Positions 21,376 to 30,659 are shown, counted from the stretch's first letter. The stretch is 52,471 nucleotides of DNA from Bifidobacterium breve (GCA_945861935.1 CAMAVU010000005.1:1-52471), one strand, 5' to 3'. Notes: a model not told the origin generated them from the letters alone. Program-made: numbers and translations.

Positions 21376-22182
21376 CTACGACACCCCGGCCACCGACTGC
21401 AGCAGGACGTCAAGTTCCCACCGGGCCATGCGATCCATGCCCTCCAGGTCGGTGAGGTCGAAGTGCAGCGGGGTGACCGACAGCAGGTTGTCATCGAGAG
21501 CGGACAGATCGGTGCCGGGCTGCATGTCGTGGCTCATGGGCTCGCCGTAGATGCGGAAGTGGCGAGACGACCCCTGCGTGTCCTCAAGCACGAGCGAGTC
21601 GTCGTACACCCGACGACCGAGGCGCGTGACCCTGGCGCCGGCGAGATCCGAGGGGGGCACACCCGGCCCATTGACGTTGAAGATGACGTGGCGTGGAAAG
21701 TTGGCCTCGCAGGCCAGGGGAACCAGCCGTGCTGCGAACGCCGTGACCGCCGAGAAGTCGTAGGTGGCTCCGGGTCCGCTGCCCCCACCCATGGCGTCCT
21801 GACTGACGGCGATGGCAGGGATGCCGAGCATCACGCCCTCAAGGGCGGCTGCGACGGTCCCCGAGTAGGTGACATCGTCGCCCAGATTCAGGCCCAGGTT
21901 GGCACCGCTCACCACGACGTCGGGCCGATCGCCGATCAGGCCGAGGGCCCCGAGCCGCACGCAATCGACGGGCGTCCCGCTGATCGCGTACGCGGGATAA
22001 CCATCCTCCATCGTCACCTCATCCACCACCAGGGGGTCATGGATCGTGATGCCACGCGCGATCGCGCTGCGGTTGGTGTCGGGTGCAATGACGAACACCT
22101 CGCCGAGGTGCTCCACGGCCTGCCGGAGCGCGAGGATGCCGGGCGCGTGCACGCCGTCGTCATTGGTCACCAGGATCCTCAC
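21376..22182 (-). CDS. surE: 5'/3'-nucleotidase SurE
   Basis: A 268-residue SurE phosphatase acting on nucleoside monophosphates. The family N-terminus RILVTNDDGVHAPGI carries the metal-binding Asp-Asp, NRSAIARGITI supplies the conserved serine/arginine region, and VVSGANLGLNLGDDVTYSGTV contains the asparagine ligand and the SGT motif. GTG 22182 overlaps the truA stop (GTGA), so the two are coupled. The C-terminal LHFDLTDLEGMDRM region is usual for the family. Confidence 0.93.
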   Translation of the reverse strand: MRILVTNDDGVHAPGILALRQAVEHLGEVFVIAPDTNRSAIARGITIHDPLVVDEVTMEDGYPAYAISGTPVDCVRLGALGLIGDRPDVVVSGANLGLNLGDDVTYSGTVAAALEGVMLGIPAIAVSQDAMGGGSGPGATYDFSAVTAFAARLVPLACEANFPRHVIFNVNGPGVPPSDLAGARVTRLGRRVYDDSLVLEDTQGSSRHFRIYGEPMSHDMQPGTDLSALDDNLLSVTPLHFDLTDLEGMDRMARWELDVLLQSVAGVS

Positions 22183-23006
22183 CGGACGCCAAATGGTAGC
22201 CGTGGCCGCGGGGCCACCCGTGTCCGCGTGCGGCCGTCCTCTCCCGGGTCATCCGGGTAGCGAACGGCCACGAGCGTCAGGGCGTGCGGGGGGGCGGTGG
22301 GCCCGGCCTCCGACCGCGCGGCACCGTCCAGGAGGGCCATGTACTGGTCCACCGTCCGGACGCCACGGCCGACGGCGAGCATGGTGCCGACCAGCACGCG
22401 CACCATGTGGCGCAGGAAGGCGTCGGCCTCCACCCGCAGGACCAACTCATCGCCGACGTCGCGCCAGACACACTCCAGGACGGTCCGGTTGAAGAACACG
22501 TGCTGTGTCCCCGTCGGGGTGAAAGCCGTGAAGTCGTGCCTGCCAACCGTGGCGGTGGCGCACCGGTCGAGCGCGGGACGGTCGAGCGCGGGCCCGACGT
22601 GCCGCAGGGTGCGATGTCGGCGGAGCGGCGACGGCGGGCCCGTGAGGACGCGGTAGTCGTATGCCCGGCTCAGGGCGTCCGCGCGGGCATCGAAGCCGTC
22701 CGGTGCCCGGGCCACTGACCGTATCGCGACGTCATCGGGCAGGAGACTGTTGAGCGAACGGGCCAGACGCCTGGGCTCCGGCACATCCCTGCCCCCGGGC
22801 ACGGCCAGGCTCGCCACCTGACCGGTGGCGTGCACGCCGGCGTCGGTGCGCCCGGCCACCCGGACCTCCGCCCGATATCCCAGAGAGATCGCGAGGGCAT
22901 CGTGCAGCACGCCCTCGATGGTCCTCTGGCCGGGCTGCTCCGCCCACCCTGCAAAACCCGCGCCGTCGTACTCGATGGCGAGCCGGAGCGCGGGCCTGCG
23001 GGTCAC
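22179..23006 (-). CDS. truA: tRNA pseudouridine(38-40) synthase
   Basis: A 275-residue TruA that isomerises uridines 38-40 of the tRNA anticodon arm. The catalytic aspartate is in VAGRTDAGVHATGQV; LNSLLPDDVAI, ALSRAYDYRV and FLRHMVRVLVGTML are conserved blocks. GTG 23006 fits the family N-terminus (RLAIEYDGAGFAGW follows within ten residues) and leaves 58 bases after rplQ. A longer frame from 23081 overlaps rplQ and reads as low-quality sequence. truA following rplQ is a common actinobacterial arrangement. Confidence 0.92.
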   Translation of the reverse strand: MTRRPALRLAIEYDGAGFAGWAEQPGQRTIEGVLHDALAISLGYRAEVRVAGRTDAGVHATGQVASLAVPGGRDVPEPRRLARSLNSLLPDDVAIRSVARAPDGFDARADALSRAYDYRVLTGPPSPLRRHRTLRHVGPALDRPALDRCATATVGRHDFTAFTPTGTQHVFFNRTVLECVWRDVGDELVLRVEADAFLRHMVRVLVGTMLAVGRGVRTVDQYMALLDGAARSEAGPTAPPHALTLVAVRYPDDPGEDGRTRTRVAPRPRLPFGVR

Positions 23007-23064
23007 GTCGAGTTCAGGATGACGGGGATGACCGCACCGACGGGGGTCGTGCGGGTGACGGACC

Positions 23065-23448
23065 TCACGCGGTGACGTCACTCCTCGAGGGGACCGGGCG
23101 CGACAACTCGAGCAGCACCATCGGCGCGGCGTCGCCCTGACGCGGGCCGATCTTCGTCACACGCGTGTAGCCGCCCGGGATGCCATCGAACACCGGGGCG
23201 ATGTCGTCGAAGAGCCGGTACGTGATGGGCTTGTTGCGGAGCAGCGCGATCGCCTGACGGCGGGCGTGCAGGGTGCCCTGCTTGCCGAGCGTGATGGCAC
23301 GCTCGGCCGTCTGACGGGCGATCCGGGCCTTCTGCTCGGTGGTCTGGATGCGCCCGTGCTCGAGCAGCGCCACGGCCAGATTGGCCGCCATCGCGTTGCG
23401 ATGGGCGCTGTCACGGTTGAGCTTGGGACCACTTCTGCGGTGTCGCAT
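23065..23448 (-). CDS. rplQ: 50S ribosomal protein L17
   Basis: A 127-residue L17 of usual bacterial length. MRHRRSGPKLNRDSAHRNAM is the family start, LLEHGRIQTTEQKARIARQT the central block, and YTRVTKIGPRQGDAAPM the final strand region. It follows rpoA by 30 bases, as in the alpha operon, and precedes truA. Confidence 0.97.
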   Translation of the reverse strand: MRHRRSGPKLNRDSAHRNAMAANLAVALLEHGRIQTTEQKARIARQTAERAITLGKQGTLHARRQAIALLRNKPITYRLFDDIAPVFDGIPGGYTRVTKIGPRQGDAAPMVLLELSRPVPSRSDVTA

Positions 23449-23478
23449 GACGTCTCCGGTTCCCGGTTCTGGTGCAGA

Positions 23479-24414
23479 TCAGTCGTCGCGGAGCGCCAGG
23501 CCGTGACGGGCCAGGTTCTCCTTGACTTCTTCGATGCTCTTCTTGCCGAAGTTCGGGATGGCGGAGAGATCGTCCTCGGACTTCGAGATCAGGTCACCGA
23601 TGGTCTCGACACCGACGCGCTTCAGGCAGTTGTACGAACGCACCCCCAGCTCGAGCTCCTCGATGAGGATGTTGGCCATCTCACCGCCGGGCGGCGGGAG
23701 CTCGGGCTCCACCTCGCCGAGCAGTCGGAGGTCCTTCGGGTCGGCGAAGATCGCGAGACGCTCGATGAGGATGGCCGAGGCCTGGGCCACCGCCGTGCGC
23801 GCGTCAACCGAGCCGTCGGTCTCCACCTCGAGGATGAGCTTGTCGTAGTCGGTGCGCTGACCCACGCGGGCGGCACCCACCTCGTAGCGCACGCGGCGCA
23901 CGGGCGAGAAGTTGCTGTCCACGGGGATCACGCCGATGCTCGTACCCGGACCCTTGTTGCCTTCGGCCACCACGTACCCGCGACCGCGGGCGATGGTGAG
24001 CACCATGTCGAGCGAGGCACCGGCCTCCAGATTGGCGATCTCGAGGTCGGGGTTGAGGATCTCGAGATCGGACGGGCAGGCGATGTCGCCAGCCGTCACG
24101 ACGCCCGGACCCTGACGGCTGATCTCGACCTCGATCTCGTCGGCCTCGCCGACCAGACGGCACACGAGGCCACGCAGGTTCAGGATGATGTCGGTGACGT
24201 CCTCGCGGACGCCCTTCACCGTGGTGAACTCGTGCTGGACGCCGGCGATCTTCACCGACGTCACCGCGGAACCCTCCAGCGACGAAAGCAACACACGCCT
24301 CAGCGAGTTGCCGAATGTGTGGGCGAAGCCGCGATCGAGAGGCTCCACCTCGATCTTCCCGAGCGTCTCTGACTCGGGCTCATAGGACATGCGCGGGGTG
24401 TGGATGTCGAGCAC
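23479..24414 (-). CDS. rpoA: RNA polymerase alpha subunit
   Basis: A 311-residue alpha subunit. The N-terminal dimerisation domain (to about residue 225) has EPLDRGFAHTFGNSLRRVLLSS, and its insert domain carries the EFTTVKGVREDVTDIILNL strand pair. A linker leads to the C-terminal domain (about 245-311) with the helix-hairpin-helix VRSYNCLKRVGVETIGDL and IPNFGKKSIEEVKENL. The start is GTG 24414. The 126 bases between rpsD and rpoA are the longest gap in the alpha cluster apart from that before rpmJ; I see no clear terminator in it. Confidence 0.97.
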   Translation of the reverse strand: MLDIHTPRMSYEPESETLGKIEVEPLDRGFAHTFGNSLRRVLLSSLEGSAVTSVKIAGVQHEFTTVKGVREDVTDIILNLRGLVCRLVGEADEIEVEISRQGPGVVTAGDIACPSDLEILNPDLEIANLEAGASLDMVLTIARGRGYVVAEGNKGPGTSIGVIPVDSNFSPVRRVRYEVGAARVGQRTDYDKLILEVETDGSVDARTAVAQASAILIERLAIFADPKDLRLLGEVEPELPPPGGEMANILIEELELGVRSYNCLKRVGVETIGDLISKSEDDLSAIPNFGKKSIEEVKENLARHGLALRDD

Positions 24415-24540
24415 TCTCGCTGCTCCTCCCGGCCAAGCGACCGGATCTGTGATGAACGCGGACCCGGGTCCGACGGCCTCGGCCGGAGCCCCCGCGTCAG
24501 GGGCGCCCCGCCATCGCCCGTGCCGGGCCCGGGGTGATGC

Positions 24541-25161
24541 CTACTTCGAGTAGAGCTCCACGATGAGCTGTTCGCGCACCGGGGTGTCGATCTCCGTGCG
24601 GTCCGGCGCCTTCAGCACCTTCCCGGACAGGGACTCATGGTCAGCCTGCAGCCACGGCGCCACGGAGGCGCCGATCTCGGTGGCACCGCGCACGGTCTGC
24701 TCGGCGCCGGAGTCCGGCTTGATCGTGATGATGTCGTCGGGACGGCACTGGTACGACGGGATGTCCACACGCCGGCCGTTGACGAAGATGTGGCCGTGGC
24801 CCACCAACTGGCGGCCCTGACGGCGCGAGGCCGCAAATCCCAGACGGGTCACCACGTTGTCGAGGCGCAGTTCCAGAAGGCGCAGCAGGTTCTCGCCCGT
24901 GATACCGGGCTGGCGGCTGGCCTTCTCGTAGTAGAGACGGAACTGCTTCTCGAGCACACCGTAGAACCGGCGGGCCCGCTGCTTCTCGCGCAGCTGGGTC
25001 AGGTACTCCGACTGGCGGATGCGCCCGCGGCCATTGTGGCCCGGCGGGTAGTTCCGGCGCTCGATGGCGCACTTCTCGGTGAGGCAGCGCGAGCCCTTCA
25101 GGAAGAGCTTGTCGCCCTCCCGGCGGCACTGCTTGCACTGCGGATCACGATCACGGGCCAC
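24541..25161 (-). CDS. rpsD: 30S ribosomal protein S4 (zinc-binding type)
   Basis: A 206-residue primary rRNA-binding protein. The N-terminus keeps cysteines in CKQC and CLTEKC (about residues 9-31), so this is the C+ zinc-binding form. The S4 RNA-binding domain follows (RLDNVVTRLGFAASRRQGRQLVGHGHIFVNGRRVDIPSY, about 94-132). Ribosome assembly and, in many bacteria, repression of the alpha operon are known roles. It lies 9 bases after rpsK. Confidence 0.96.
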   Translation of the reverse strand: MARDRDPQCKQCRREGDKLFLKGSRCLTEKCAIERRNYPPGHNGRGRIRQSEYLTQLREKQRARRFYGVLEKQFRLYYEKASRQPGITGENLLRLLELRLDNVVTRLGFAASRRQGRQLVGHGHIFVNGRRVDIPSYQCRPDDIITIKPDSGAEQTVRGATEIGASVAPWLQADHESLSGKVLKAPDRTEIDTPVREQLIVELYSK

Positions 25162-25170
25162 GTCGGCCTC

Positions 25171-25569
25171 CTAGACGCGGCGCCGCTTGCGCGGGCGGCA
25201 ACCGTTGTGGGGAACAGGGCTCACGTCGGTGACCGAGGTCACCTCCAGGCCAGCGGCCTGGAGCGAGCGGATAGCGGTCTCACGGCCGGAGCCGGGACCC
25301 TTCACGAAGACGTCCACCTTCTGCAGACCGTGCTCCATGCCCTTCCGGGCGGCGGCATCAGCCGTGACCTGCGCGGCGAAGGGGGTGCTCTTGCGAGATC
25401 CCTTGAATCCCGCCGAGCCGGCGGTCTCCCAGGCGATCACGTTGCCCGAGCGATCCGTGAGTGTGACGATCGTGTTGTTGAACGAGGTCTTGATGTGTGC
25501 ATGCCCGACCGCAACGCTCTTGCGGACCTTGCGACGGGTGCGACCTCGGGTGACCTTCTGGCGTGCCAT
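25171..25569 (-). CDS. rpsK: 30S ribosomal protein S11
   Basis: A 132-residue S11 of the platform region. Conserved blocks are [37 protein letters not shown], and the C-terminal [20 protein letters not shown]. Length and order (rpsM-rpsK-rpsD) are standard. Confidence 0.97.
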   Translation of the reverse strand: MARQKVTRGRTRRKVRKSVAVGHAHIKTSFNNTIVTLTDRSGNVIAWETAGSAGFKGSRKSTPFAAQVTADAAARKGMEHGLQKVDVFVKGPGSGRETAIRSLQAAGLEVTSVTDVSPVPHNGCRPRKRRRV

Positions 25570-25587
25570 GGGCTCCTTAGAATCCGG

Positions 25588-25959
25588 CTACGACTTGCGC
25601 TGCTTGCCGACAGTGCGCTTGGGGCCCTTCCGGGTCCGCGCGTTGGTCTTGGTCCGCTGGCCGTGGACCGGCAGGCCGCGCCGGTGCCTGAGGCCCCGGT
25701 AGCAGCCGATGTCCATCAGGCGCTTGATGTTGTTCGCGCGCTCCCGCCGGAGGTCTCCCTCGACGGTGTAGTCACGGTCAATCACCTCACGGAGCTGGCC
25801 GACTTCATCTTCGGTCAGGTCGCGAACGTAGGTGTCCCTGCCGATCCCGACCTTCTGCAGGATCTCGTTGGCAGTGGTGCGACCGATCCCGTAGACGTAG
25901 GTGAGGCCGATCTCCACCCGCTTCTCGCGGGGGATATTGACTCCGGCGATTCGTGCCAC
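25588..25959 (-). CDS. rpsM: 30S ribosomal protein S13
   Basis: A 123-residue S13 of the small-subunit head, contacting tRNA and the large subunit. [20 protein letters not shown] is the family start, followed by [12 protein letters not shown] and the basic end [20 protein letters not shown]. It follows rpmJ by 3 bases. Confidence 0.97.
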   Translation of the reverse strand: MARIAGVNIPREKRVEIGLTYVYGIGRTTANEILQKVGIGRDTYVRDLTEDEVGQLREVIDRDYTVEGDLRRERANNIKRLMDIGCYRGLRHRRGLPVHGQRTKTNARTRKGPKRTVGKQRKS

Positions 25960-25962
25960 TGG

Positions 25963-26076
25963 CTACCCCTGGGTCTGCTTGTGACGCGGATTGACGCAGA
26001 TCACGAGGATCTTGCCGTGCCGCTTGATGACGCGGCACTTCTCGCACATCGGCTTCACGGACGGACGGACCTTCAC
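25963..26076 (-). CDS. rpmJ: 50S ribosomal protein L36 (zinc type)
   Basis: A 37-residue L36: [18 protein letters not shown], then a third cysteine in [11 protein letters not shown], giving the C-C-C-H zinc site of the C+ form. The start is GTG 26076; an upstream in-frame ATG at 26148 would add unrelated residues. infA, which usually precedes rpmJ, is not present. Confidence 0.95.
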   Translation of the reverse strand: MKVRPSVKPMCEKCRVIKRHGKILVICVNPRHKQTQG

Positions 26077-26265
26077 GGCTTGCTCCTCGCTGGGTGACCG
26101 GGGACGACGCGGGCCGACGCGAGGCCGGCTGGGCCGTGATGTCCCCATTGCACGAGGTGACGACGGGAGGTCACCGCACCCGGAGGGCAGAGGACGACCA
26201 TCGCGATCTGTTCCACGCGCGGCCGCGCAAGATAGCAGGAAGCGGACGTCATCGGTACGAGTGCG
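26077..26265. other. 189-base gap where infA would be expected
   Basis: Between map and rpmJ many actinobacteria carry infA. All frames here were read and no IF-1 OB-fold sequence is found, only GC-driven short frames. There is no convincing terminator; the bases may act as a leader for the rpmJ-rpsM-rpsK-rpsD-rpoA-rplQ transcript. Confidence 0.45.
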
Positions 26266-27081
26266 TCATGCGCCACGGCGGGTAAGGATGCGCGGGCCGG
26301 AAGCGGTCACGGCCACGGTGTGCTCGAAGTGCGCGGCCAGGCCCTGATCGCGGGTTGCGACCACCCAGCCATCGCCCCCCATCACCACCTCGGGGTCATT
26401 TTGGGTAACCATCGGCTCGATGGCGATGACCACTCCCTCCTCCAACAGCACGCCGGTGCCCGCCGTTCCGAAGTTCGGCACCTGGGGCTCCTCATGCATG
26501 CTGCGTCCCACGCCGTGGCCGACCAGCGTGCGCACCACGTTGAACCCGGCACGCTCGACCACGTCCTGCACGGCGGCGCCGATGTCGCCGGTCCGGCCGC
26601 CCACCCGGGCCTGGCTGATGCCGGCGGCCAGAGCGCGCCGTGTGGCATCCATCAGATCGGTCGCCGCCCGGCTCACCGCTCCCACCGGCAGCGTGCGGGC
26701 CGAGTCGCTCACCCAGCCGTCGAGGGTCACGCCGCAGTCAATGCTGATGATGTCCCCCTCAGTGAGGACGTACGGACCGGGGATCGCGTGGACGACCTCC
26801 TCATTGACCGACGGGCAGATGGTGCCGGGGAAGCCGTGGTACCCCTTGAACGACGGCACGCCCCCGCGCCCGCGGATGAACTCCTCGGCCATCTCGTCCA
26901 GCGCGAGCGTGGTGATTCCCGGTACCACTGCGGCCTCGAGGATGTCCAGGCACTCGGCCAGAACCGCGCCGCTGGCCGCCATGGCGTCGATCTCGCCCGG
27001 CGTCTTCGGGATCGGCCCGCGGCGGGGCGGCGTGACCTCGCCGGCGTCCGCGCCGCGCCTCTTACGCGAGCGCTTCGGCAA
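26266..27081 (-). CDS. map: Methionine aminopeptidase, type I
   Basis: A 271-residue MetAP that removes N-terminal methionine from new proteins. The metal ligands are the two aspartates in SIDCGVTLDGWVSDSA, the histidine in LVGHGVGRSMHEEPQVPN, and glutamates in VIAIEPM and HFEHTVAV. The N-terminal 22 residues are a basic extension (SRKRRGADAGEVTPPRRG). The predicted start overlaps the adk 3' end by 20 bases; a later start would lose only the extension. It sits in the classical secY-adk-map order. Confidence 0.94.
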   Translation of the reverse strand: MPKRSRKRRGADAGEVTPPRRGPIPKTPGEIDAMAASGAVLAECLDILEAAVVPGITTLALDEMAEEFIRGRGGVPSFKGYHGFPGTICPSVNEEVVHAIPGPYVLTEGDIISIDCGVTLDGWVSDSARTLPVGAVSRAATDLMDATRRALAAGISQARVGGRTGDIGAAVQDVVERAGFNVVRTLVGHGVGRSMHEEPQVPNFGTAGTGVLLEEGVVIAIEPMVTQNDPEVVMGGDGWVVATRDQGLAAHFEHTVAVTASGPRILTRRGA

Positions 27082-27700
27082 CCTGCGCCCGTACCTCGTC
27101 GGGAGGGAGGGCGCCGTTCACCCGGCGCAGGAGCCCGCGTGATGCGTAGTACCCGATCAGAGGGGAGGTCTGCTGGTCATACACGTCGAGGCGGTTGGCC
27201 ACGGCGGCGGGCTGGTCATCGTCGCGCTGATACAGATCGCACCCGGTCCCGGAGACCTCGCACGGGGATCCGTCGTACGGGCTTGCGACCTTGTGGAAGG
27301 ACCGGCCGCATGACCGGCAGATCCAGCGACCGCCCAGGCGGCGCAGAAGATCGTCCCGTGGCACCTCGAGGGAGATCACGGCGTCGAGCGGGGCACCGAC
27401 CTCCGAGAGCATTGCGTCCAGGGCCTCGGCCTGGGCGATCGTGCGGGGGAAGCCATCGAGCATGAAGTCGTCCGGGCGATCCGCGAGCGCGTCGCGGATC
27501 ATGCCGACGACCACCTCGTCGGGAACGAGATCGCCGGCGTCCATGAACCGCTTGGCCTCGATGCCCAGAGGCGTGCCTGCCCGCACCGCCGCCCGCAGGA
27601 GGTCACCGGTGGACAGGTGCAGAAGGCCGCGCTCCCTGAGGGAGTCCGCCTGCGTGCCCTTGCCAGCGCCGGGCGGACCGAAGAGAACGAGCCGGGCTAC
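27062..27700 (-). CDS. adk: Adenylate kinase with an apparent GTA start
   Basis: A 212-residue Adk. The P-loop FGPPGAGKGTQ lies at the very N-terminus, DGFPRTIAQAEALD follows, and the LID domain has zinc-type cysteines (WICRSCGRSFH, then C and C before DLYQRDDD). There is no ATG, GTG or TTG upstream of the P-loop in this frame. The family N-terminus aligns if GTA 27700 initiates, giving M-A-R-L-V-L-F; this GTA overlaps the secY TAG stop (GTAG). The first usable standard codon is ATG 27586, which would delete the P-loop and kill the enzyme. A sequence error or a rare initiator are the options. Confidence 0.85.
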   Translation of the reverse strand, partial: VARLVLFGPPGAGKGTQADSLRERGLLHLSTGDLLRAAVRAGTPLGIEAKRFMDAGDLVPDEVVVGMIRDALADRPDDFMLDGFPRTIAQAEALDAMLSEVGAPLDAVISLEVPRDDLLRRLGGRWICRSCGRSFHKVASPYDGSPCEVSGTGCDLYQRDDDQPAAVANRLDVYDQQTSPLIGYYASRGLLRRVNGALPPDEVRAQVAEALA

Positions 27701-28962
27701 TGGAGGAACCCCTCGTACGAGCGCATCATCAACTGGGCCTCCATCTGCCGCATGGTGTCGAGTGCGACGCCCACGACGATCAGCATGGACGTGCCGCCGA
27801 AGAGGCCGAAAAAGACATTCGACTCGGGGAGGTACCGGAAGATGAGGTTCGGGAACTCGGCGATGAGTGCCAGATAGATGGCACCGGGCAGCGTGAGGCG
27901 CGACACCACGCGGTCCAGGTAGATGGCCGTCGGGCGTCCCGGGCGCACGCCCGGGATGAACCCGCCGTACTTCTTCAGGTTGTCGGCCTGGTCAGTCGGG
28001 TTGAACTGGACGGCCGTATAGAAGTACGTGAACAGCACGATCAGCAGGCCCTCGAAGGCGATGAACCACCAGGAGCCCGGCGACAGGAAGTCGGCGATGC
28101 CCTGAGCCCACCCGGTACCGCCCGCGAGTTCGGCCACGGTCGGTGGAAGGATCGTGATGGACGCCGCAAAGATAACCGGGATGACACCCGCCATGTTCAC
28201 GCGAATCGGCATATAGGTGGAGCCGCCCGAGGTCATGCGGCGCCCGACCTGGCGTTTGGCGTATTGGATGGGGATGCGACGGATGCCCTCGTTCACGAAG
28301 ACCACGCCGATCACGATGCCCACGGCGATGACACCGATGATCACGGCCGTCACCGGTGGCAACCCCAGCCAGCCCTGAATGGCGTCGGGCAGAGCCGACA
28401 CGATCGACACGAGGATGAGCAGCGAGATGCCGTTGCCCACGCCGCGGTGGGTGATGAGTTCGCCCAGCCACATCACCATCGTGGTGCCCGCGGTGAGCGA
28501 GATGACGATGAGGAATGTGCGCGACCACCCCACCCCGGGAAGGGCGTCCTGCGAACGGAAGTACAGGACGTAGGCCAGTGACTGCAGCAGCGCCAGGCCC
28601 ACCGTCATGTACCGGGTGTACTGCGTGATCTTGGCGTACCCCGACTCGCCCTCCTTCTGGAGGCGTTCGAGCGAGGGGACGACCACGGTGAGCAGCTGCA
28701 GGATGATGCTCGCCGTGATGTACGGCATGATCCCCAACGCGAAGACGGCGAAGCGCGTGAGCGCGCCTCCCGCGAACAGGTTGAGGAAGTTCAAGATGTT
28801 CGTGGTGCCCTGGTTCTGCAGGGCTGCGGCCAGACGCTCGGGCTCCACGCCCGGAACGGGCACGTACGAGCCGAAGCGGAACACCAGCAGGATGCCCGCC
28901 GTGAACAGCAGCTTCTTCCGCAGCTCCGGGGACCGGAGCGAGTTGAGCATGGCCTGGAGCAT
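27697..28962 (-). CDS. secY: Protein translocase subunit SecY
   Basis: A 421-residue SecY, the channel of the Sec translocon, with ten hydrophobic segments. Recognisable parts are the N-terminal RKKLLFTAGILLVFRFGSYV, the plug-region IMPYITASIILQLL, EGIRRIPIQYAKRQVGRR (cytoplasmic loop), and the late GFIPGVRPGRPTAIYLD loop. Its stop codon overlaps the inferred adk start. The position after rplO is standard for the spc operon. Confidence 0.96.
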   Translation of the reverse strand: MLQAMLNSLRSPELRKKLLFTAGILLVFRFGSYVPVPGVEPERLAAALQNQGTTNILNFLNLFAGGALTRFAVFALGIMPYITASIILQLLTVVVPSLERLQKEGESGYAKITQYTRYMTVGLALLQSLAYVLYFRSQDALPGVGWSRTFLIVISLTAGTTMVMWLGELITHRGVGNGISLLILVSIVSALPDAIQGWLGLPPVTAVIIGVIAVGIVIGVVFVNEGIRRIPIQYAKRQVGRRMTSGGSTYMPIRVNMAGVIPVIFAASITILPPTVAELAGGTGWAQGIADFLSPGSWWFIAFEGLLIVLFTYFYTAVQFNPTDQADNLKKYGGFIPGVRPGRPTAIYLDRVVSRLTLPGAIYLALIAEFPNLIFRYLPESNVFFGLFGGTSMLIVVGVALDTMRQMEAQLMMRSYEGFLQ

Positions 28963-28987
28963 CAGCGGCGCCTAGCCCGGAGAACCT

Positions 28988-29503
28988 CTACGCGGTGCCG
29001 ACGAGTTCGACGCGACCGCCGGCCGCCTCGATCTTGGCCACGGCAGCGGCCGATGCCTGATCCACGCGCACCGTCAACGCATACGCGATCTCGCCCCCGG
29101 CGAGCAACTTGACCGGGTAGCCACGGTTCGCGTTGTTCTTCACCAGACCCAGCGCCGTGAGGGCCGCGGCATCCACCACATCGCCGGCGGCGAAGGCGTC
29201 GGCCAGCACACCCACGTTGATCGGCACGGCGTTCGTCCGGAACGGGCCGATCGGCATGGACTTCTTGTGGTTGGGGCCGCGCAACTTGCCCTTCTGCATG
29301 TGCAGGGGGATCGAACCGCCCTGGTAGCCGGGGCGCGGACCGGGGCCCGAGCGGGCACCGGCACCCTTCATGCCGCGCCCGCACGTCTTGCCCTTACCCG
29401 ATCCCGGGCCGCGCCCGACGCGCTTGCGGCGGTGCTTCGCGCCCGGGTTGGGACCCAGACTCTCAAGACGCACGTCCTCGGGGTTCACCCCGTTGCCGCT
29501 CAC
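28988..29503 (-). CDS. rplO: 50S ribosomal protein L15
   Basis: About 171 residues. GAKHRRKRVGRGPGSGKGKT and GYQGGSIPLHMQKGKLRGPN are the typical basic N-terminal region, and the C-terminal half has VDQASAAAVAKIEAAGGRVEL. The start is ambiguous: GTG 29503 is chosen, 10 bases after rpmD, but GTG 29488 would give the shortest family-like N-terminus, and GTG 29524 would overlap rpmD. Confidence 0.94.
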   Translation of the reverse strand: MSGNGVNPEDVRLESLGPNPGAKHRRKRVGRGPGSGKGKTCGRGMKGAGARSGPGPRPGYQGGSIPLHMQKGKLRGPNHKKSMPIGPFRTNAVPINVGVLADAFAAGDVVDAAALTALGLVKNNANRGYPVKLLAGGEIAYALTVRVDQASAAAVAKIEAAGGRVELVGTA

Positions 29504-29513
29504 CGCAGGCTCA

Positions 29514-29705
29514 TCAGATGGCACTTTCGACCTCCTCCACCTGCACGAGGTTCGCGACCTTGCGGAGCGCACCCCGCACGGACGGCGAGTCCTCATGCAC
29601 CGCTGTCTTACCGATACGCCCGAGCCCCAGCGCACGCAGCGTGCCACGGTGGCGCTGGCTGCTGCCGATCTTGGACCGGGTCTGTGTGATTTTCAGCGTG
29701 GTCAC
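29514..29705 (-). CDS. rpmD: 50S ribosomal protein L30
   Basis: A 63-residue L30: [25 protein letters not shown] is the family signature, followed by a single helix region. Its start overlaps the rpsE stop by four bases (GTGA). Confidence 0.95.
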   Translation of the reverse strand: MTTLKITQTRSKIGSSQRHRGTLRALGLGRIGKTAVHEDSPSVRGALRKVANLVQVEEVESAI

Positions 29706-30283
29706 GCGGTGACCTCGTCTGCCACCTCGGCGGTGACCACATCCACGGGCTTCGACGAGCCACCGGAGACGCCGAGCACCTCGGCGATGGTCTTGCCGCG
29801 GAGCGCTGCGATCTCCTCCGGGGTGCGAAGGCCCTTGAGGCCCTTCACCGTCGCGGTGAGGAGGTTGACCGGGTTGGTCGTGCCGAGGGACTTGGTCAGG
29901 ATGTCGCGCACGCCGGCCAGCTCGAGCACTGCGCGAACACCGCCGCCGGCGATGACGCCGGTACCCGGTGCGGCGGGCTTCAGCAGCACACGACCGGCAC
30001 CGTGGTGGCCGATGGTCTCATGGGTGATGGTCGAGCCGTAGCGGGGAACGCGGAACATGTTCTTCTTGGCGTCGTCCACGGCCTTCTGGATGGCCAGCGG
30101 GACCTCTTTGGCCTTGCCGTGCCCCACGCCCACGGCGTCCACCTCGTTGCCCACGACCACCAGGGCCGAGAACGAGAAGCGACGGCCGCCCTTGACGACC
30201 TTCGCCACGCGGTTCACCTGCACCACACGCTCGGACAGCTCAACGCCCTCCGTCGTGACCCTCTCGCGTCTGCGCTCTGCCAT
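29702..30283 (-). CDS. rpsE: 30S ribosomal protein S5
   Basis: A 193-residue S5 involved in decoding accuracy. [23 protein letters not shown] is the N-terminal double-stranded RNA-binding part. [25 protein letters not shown] and [22 protein letters not shown] are the conserved C-terminal blocks. The last 25 residues are a Val/Ala/Ser tail. Confidence 0.97.
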   Translation of the reverse strand: MAERRRERVTTEGVELSERVVQVNRVAKVVKGGRRFSFSALVVVGNEVDAVGVGHGKAKEVPLAIQKAVDDAKKNMFRVPRYGSTITHETIGHHGAGRVLLKPAAPGTGVIAGGGVRAVLELAGVRDILTKSLGTTNPVNLLTATVKGLKGLRTPEEIAALRGKTIAEVLGVSGGSSKPVDVVTAEVADEVTA

Positions 30284-30300
30284 CGTCCTCTTCCCCGGTC

Positions 30301-30654
30301 CTAGAAGTCGAGCCCGCCCTCGCGGGCACCGTCGGCCAGGGACTTCACCCTGCCGTGGTACAGGTAGCCACCGCGGTCGAACACGACCCGGCTCACGCCC
30401 GCGGCCATGCCGCGCTCGGCGATGAGCTTGCCGACCTCGGTCGCCGCGTTGCCCTTTGCCATTCCCTTGAGCGGTGCCTCATGGGATCCGGCTGCCGCAA
30501 CGGTGTGGCCCCGGTCATCATCAATGAGCTGCGCATAGATGCGCAGGTTCGACCGCGCCACCGACAGGCGGGGGCGTTCAGCCGTGCCATGGACCTTGCC
30601 GCGAACGCGGCGGTGACGACGCGCAAGGGCGTCGCGTGTGCTGATCTTTCCCAT
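30301..30654 (-). CDS. rplR: 50S ribosomal protein L18
   Basis: A 117-residue 5S rRNA-binding protein. [41 protein letters not shown] and [26 protein letters not shown] are all family blocks. It starts 5 bases after rplF ends. Confidence 0.96.
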   Translation of the reverse strand: MGKISTRDALARRHRRVRGKVHGTAERPRLSVARSNLRIYAQLIDDDRGHTVAAAGSHEAPLKGMAKGNAATEVGKLIAERGMAAGVSRVVFDRGGYLYHGRVKSLADGAREGGLDF

Positions 30655-30659
30655 CGGCC

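Noticed and set aside
26320-27465. Plus-strand 381-codon frame across map and adk
   Set aside because: Antisense shadow; map and adk carry complete catalytic motifs on the other strand.
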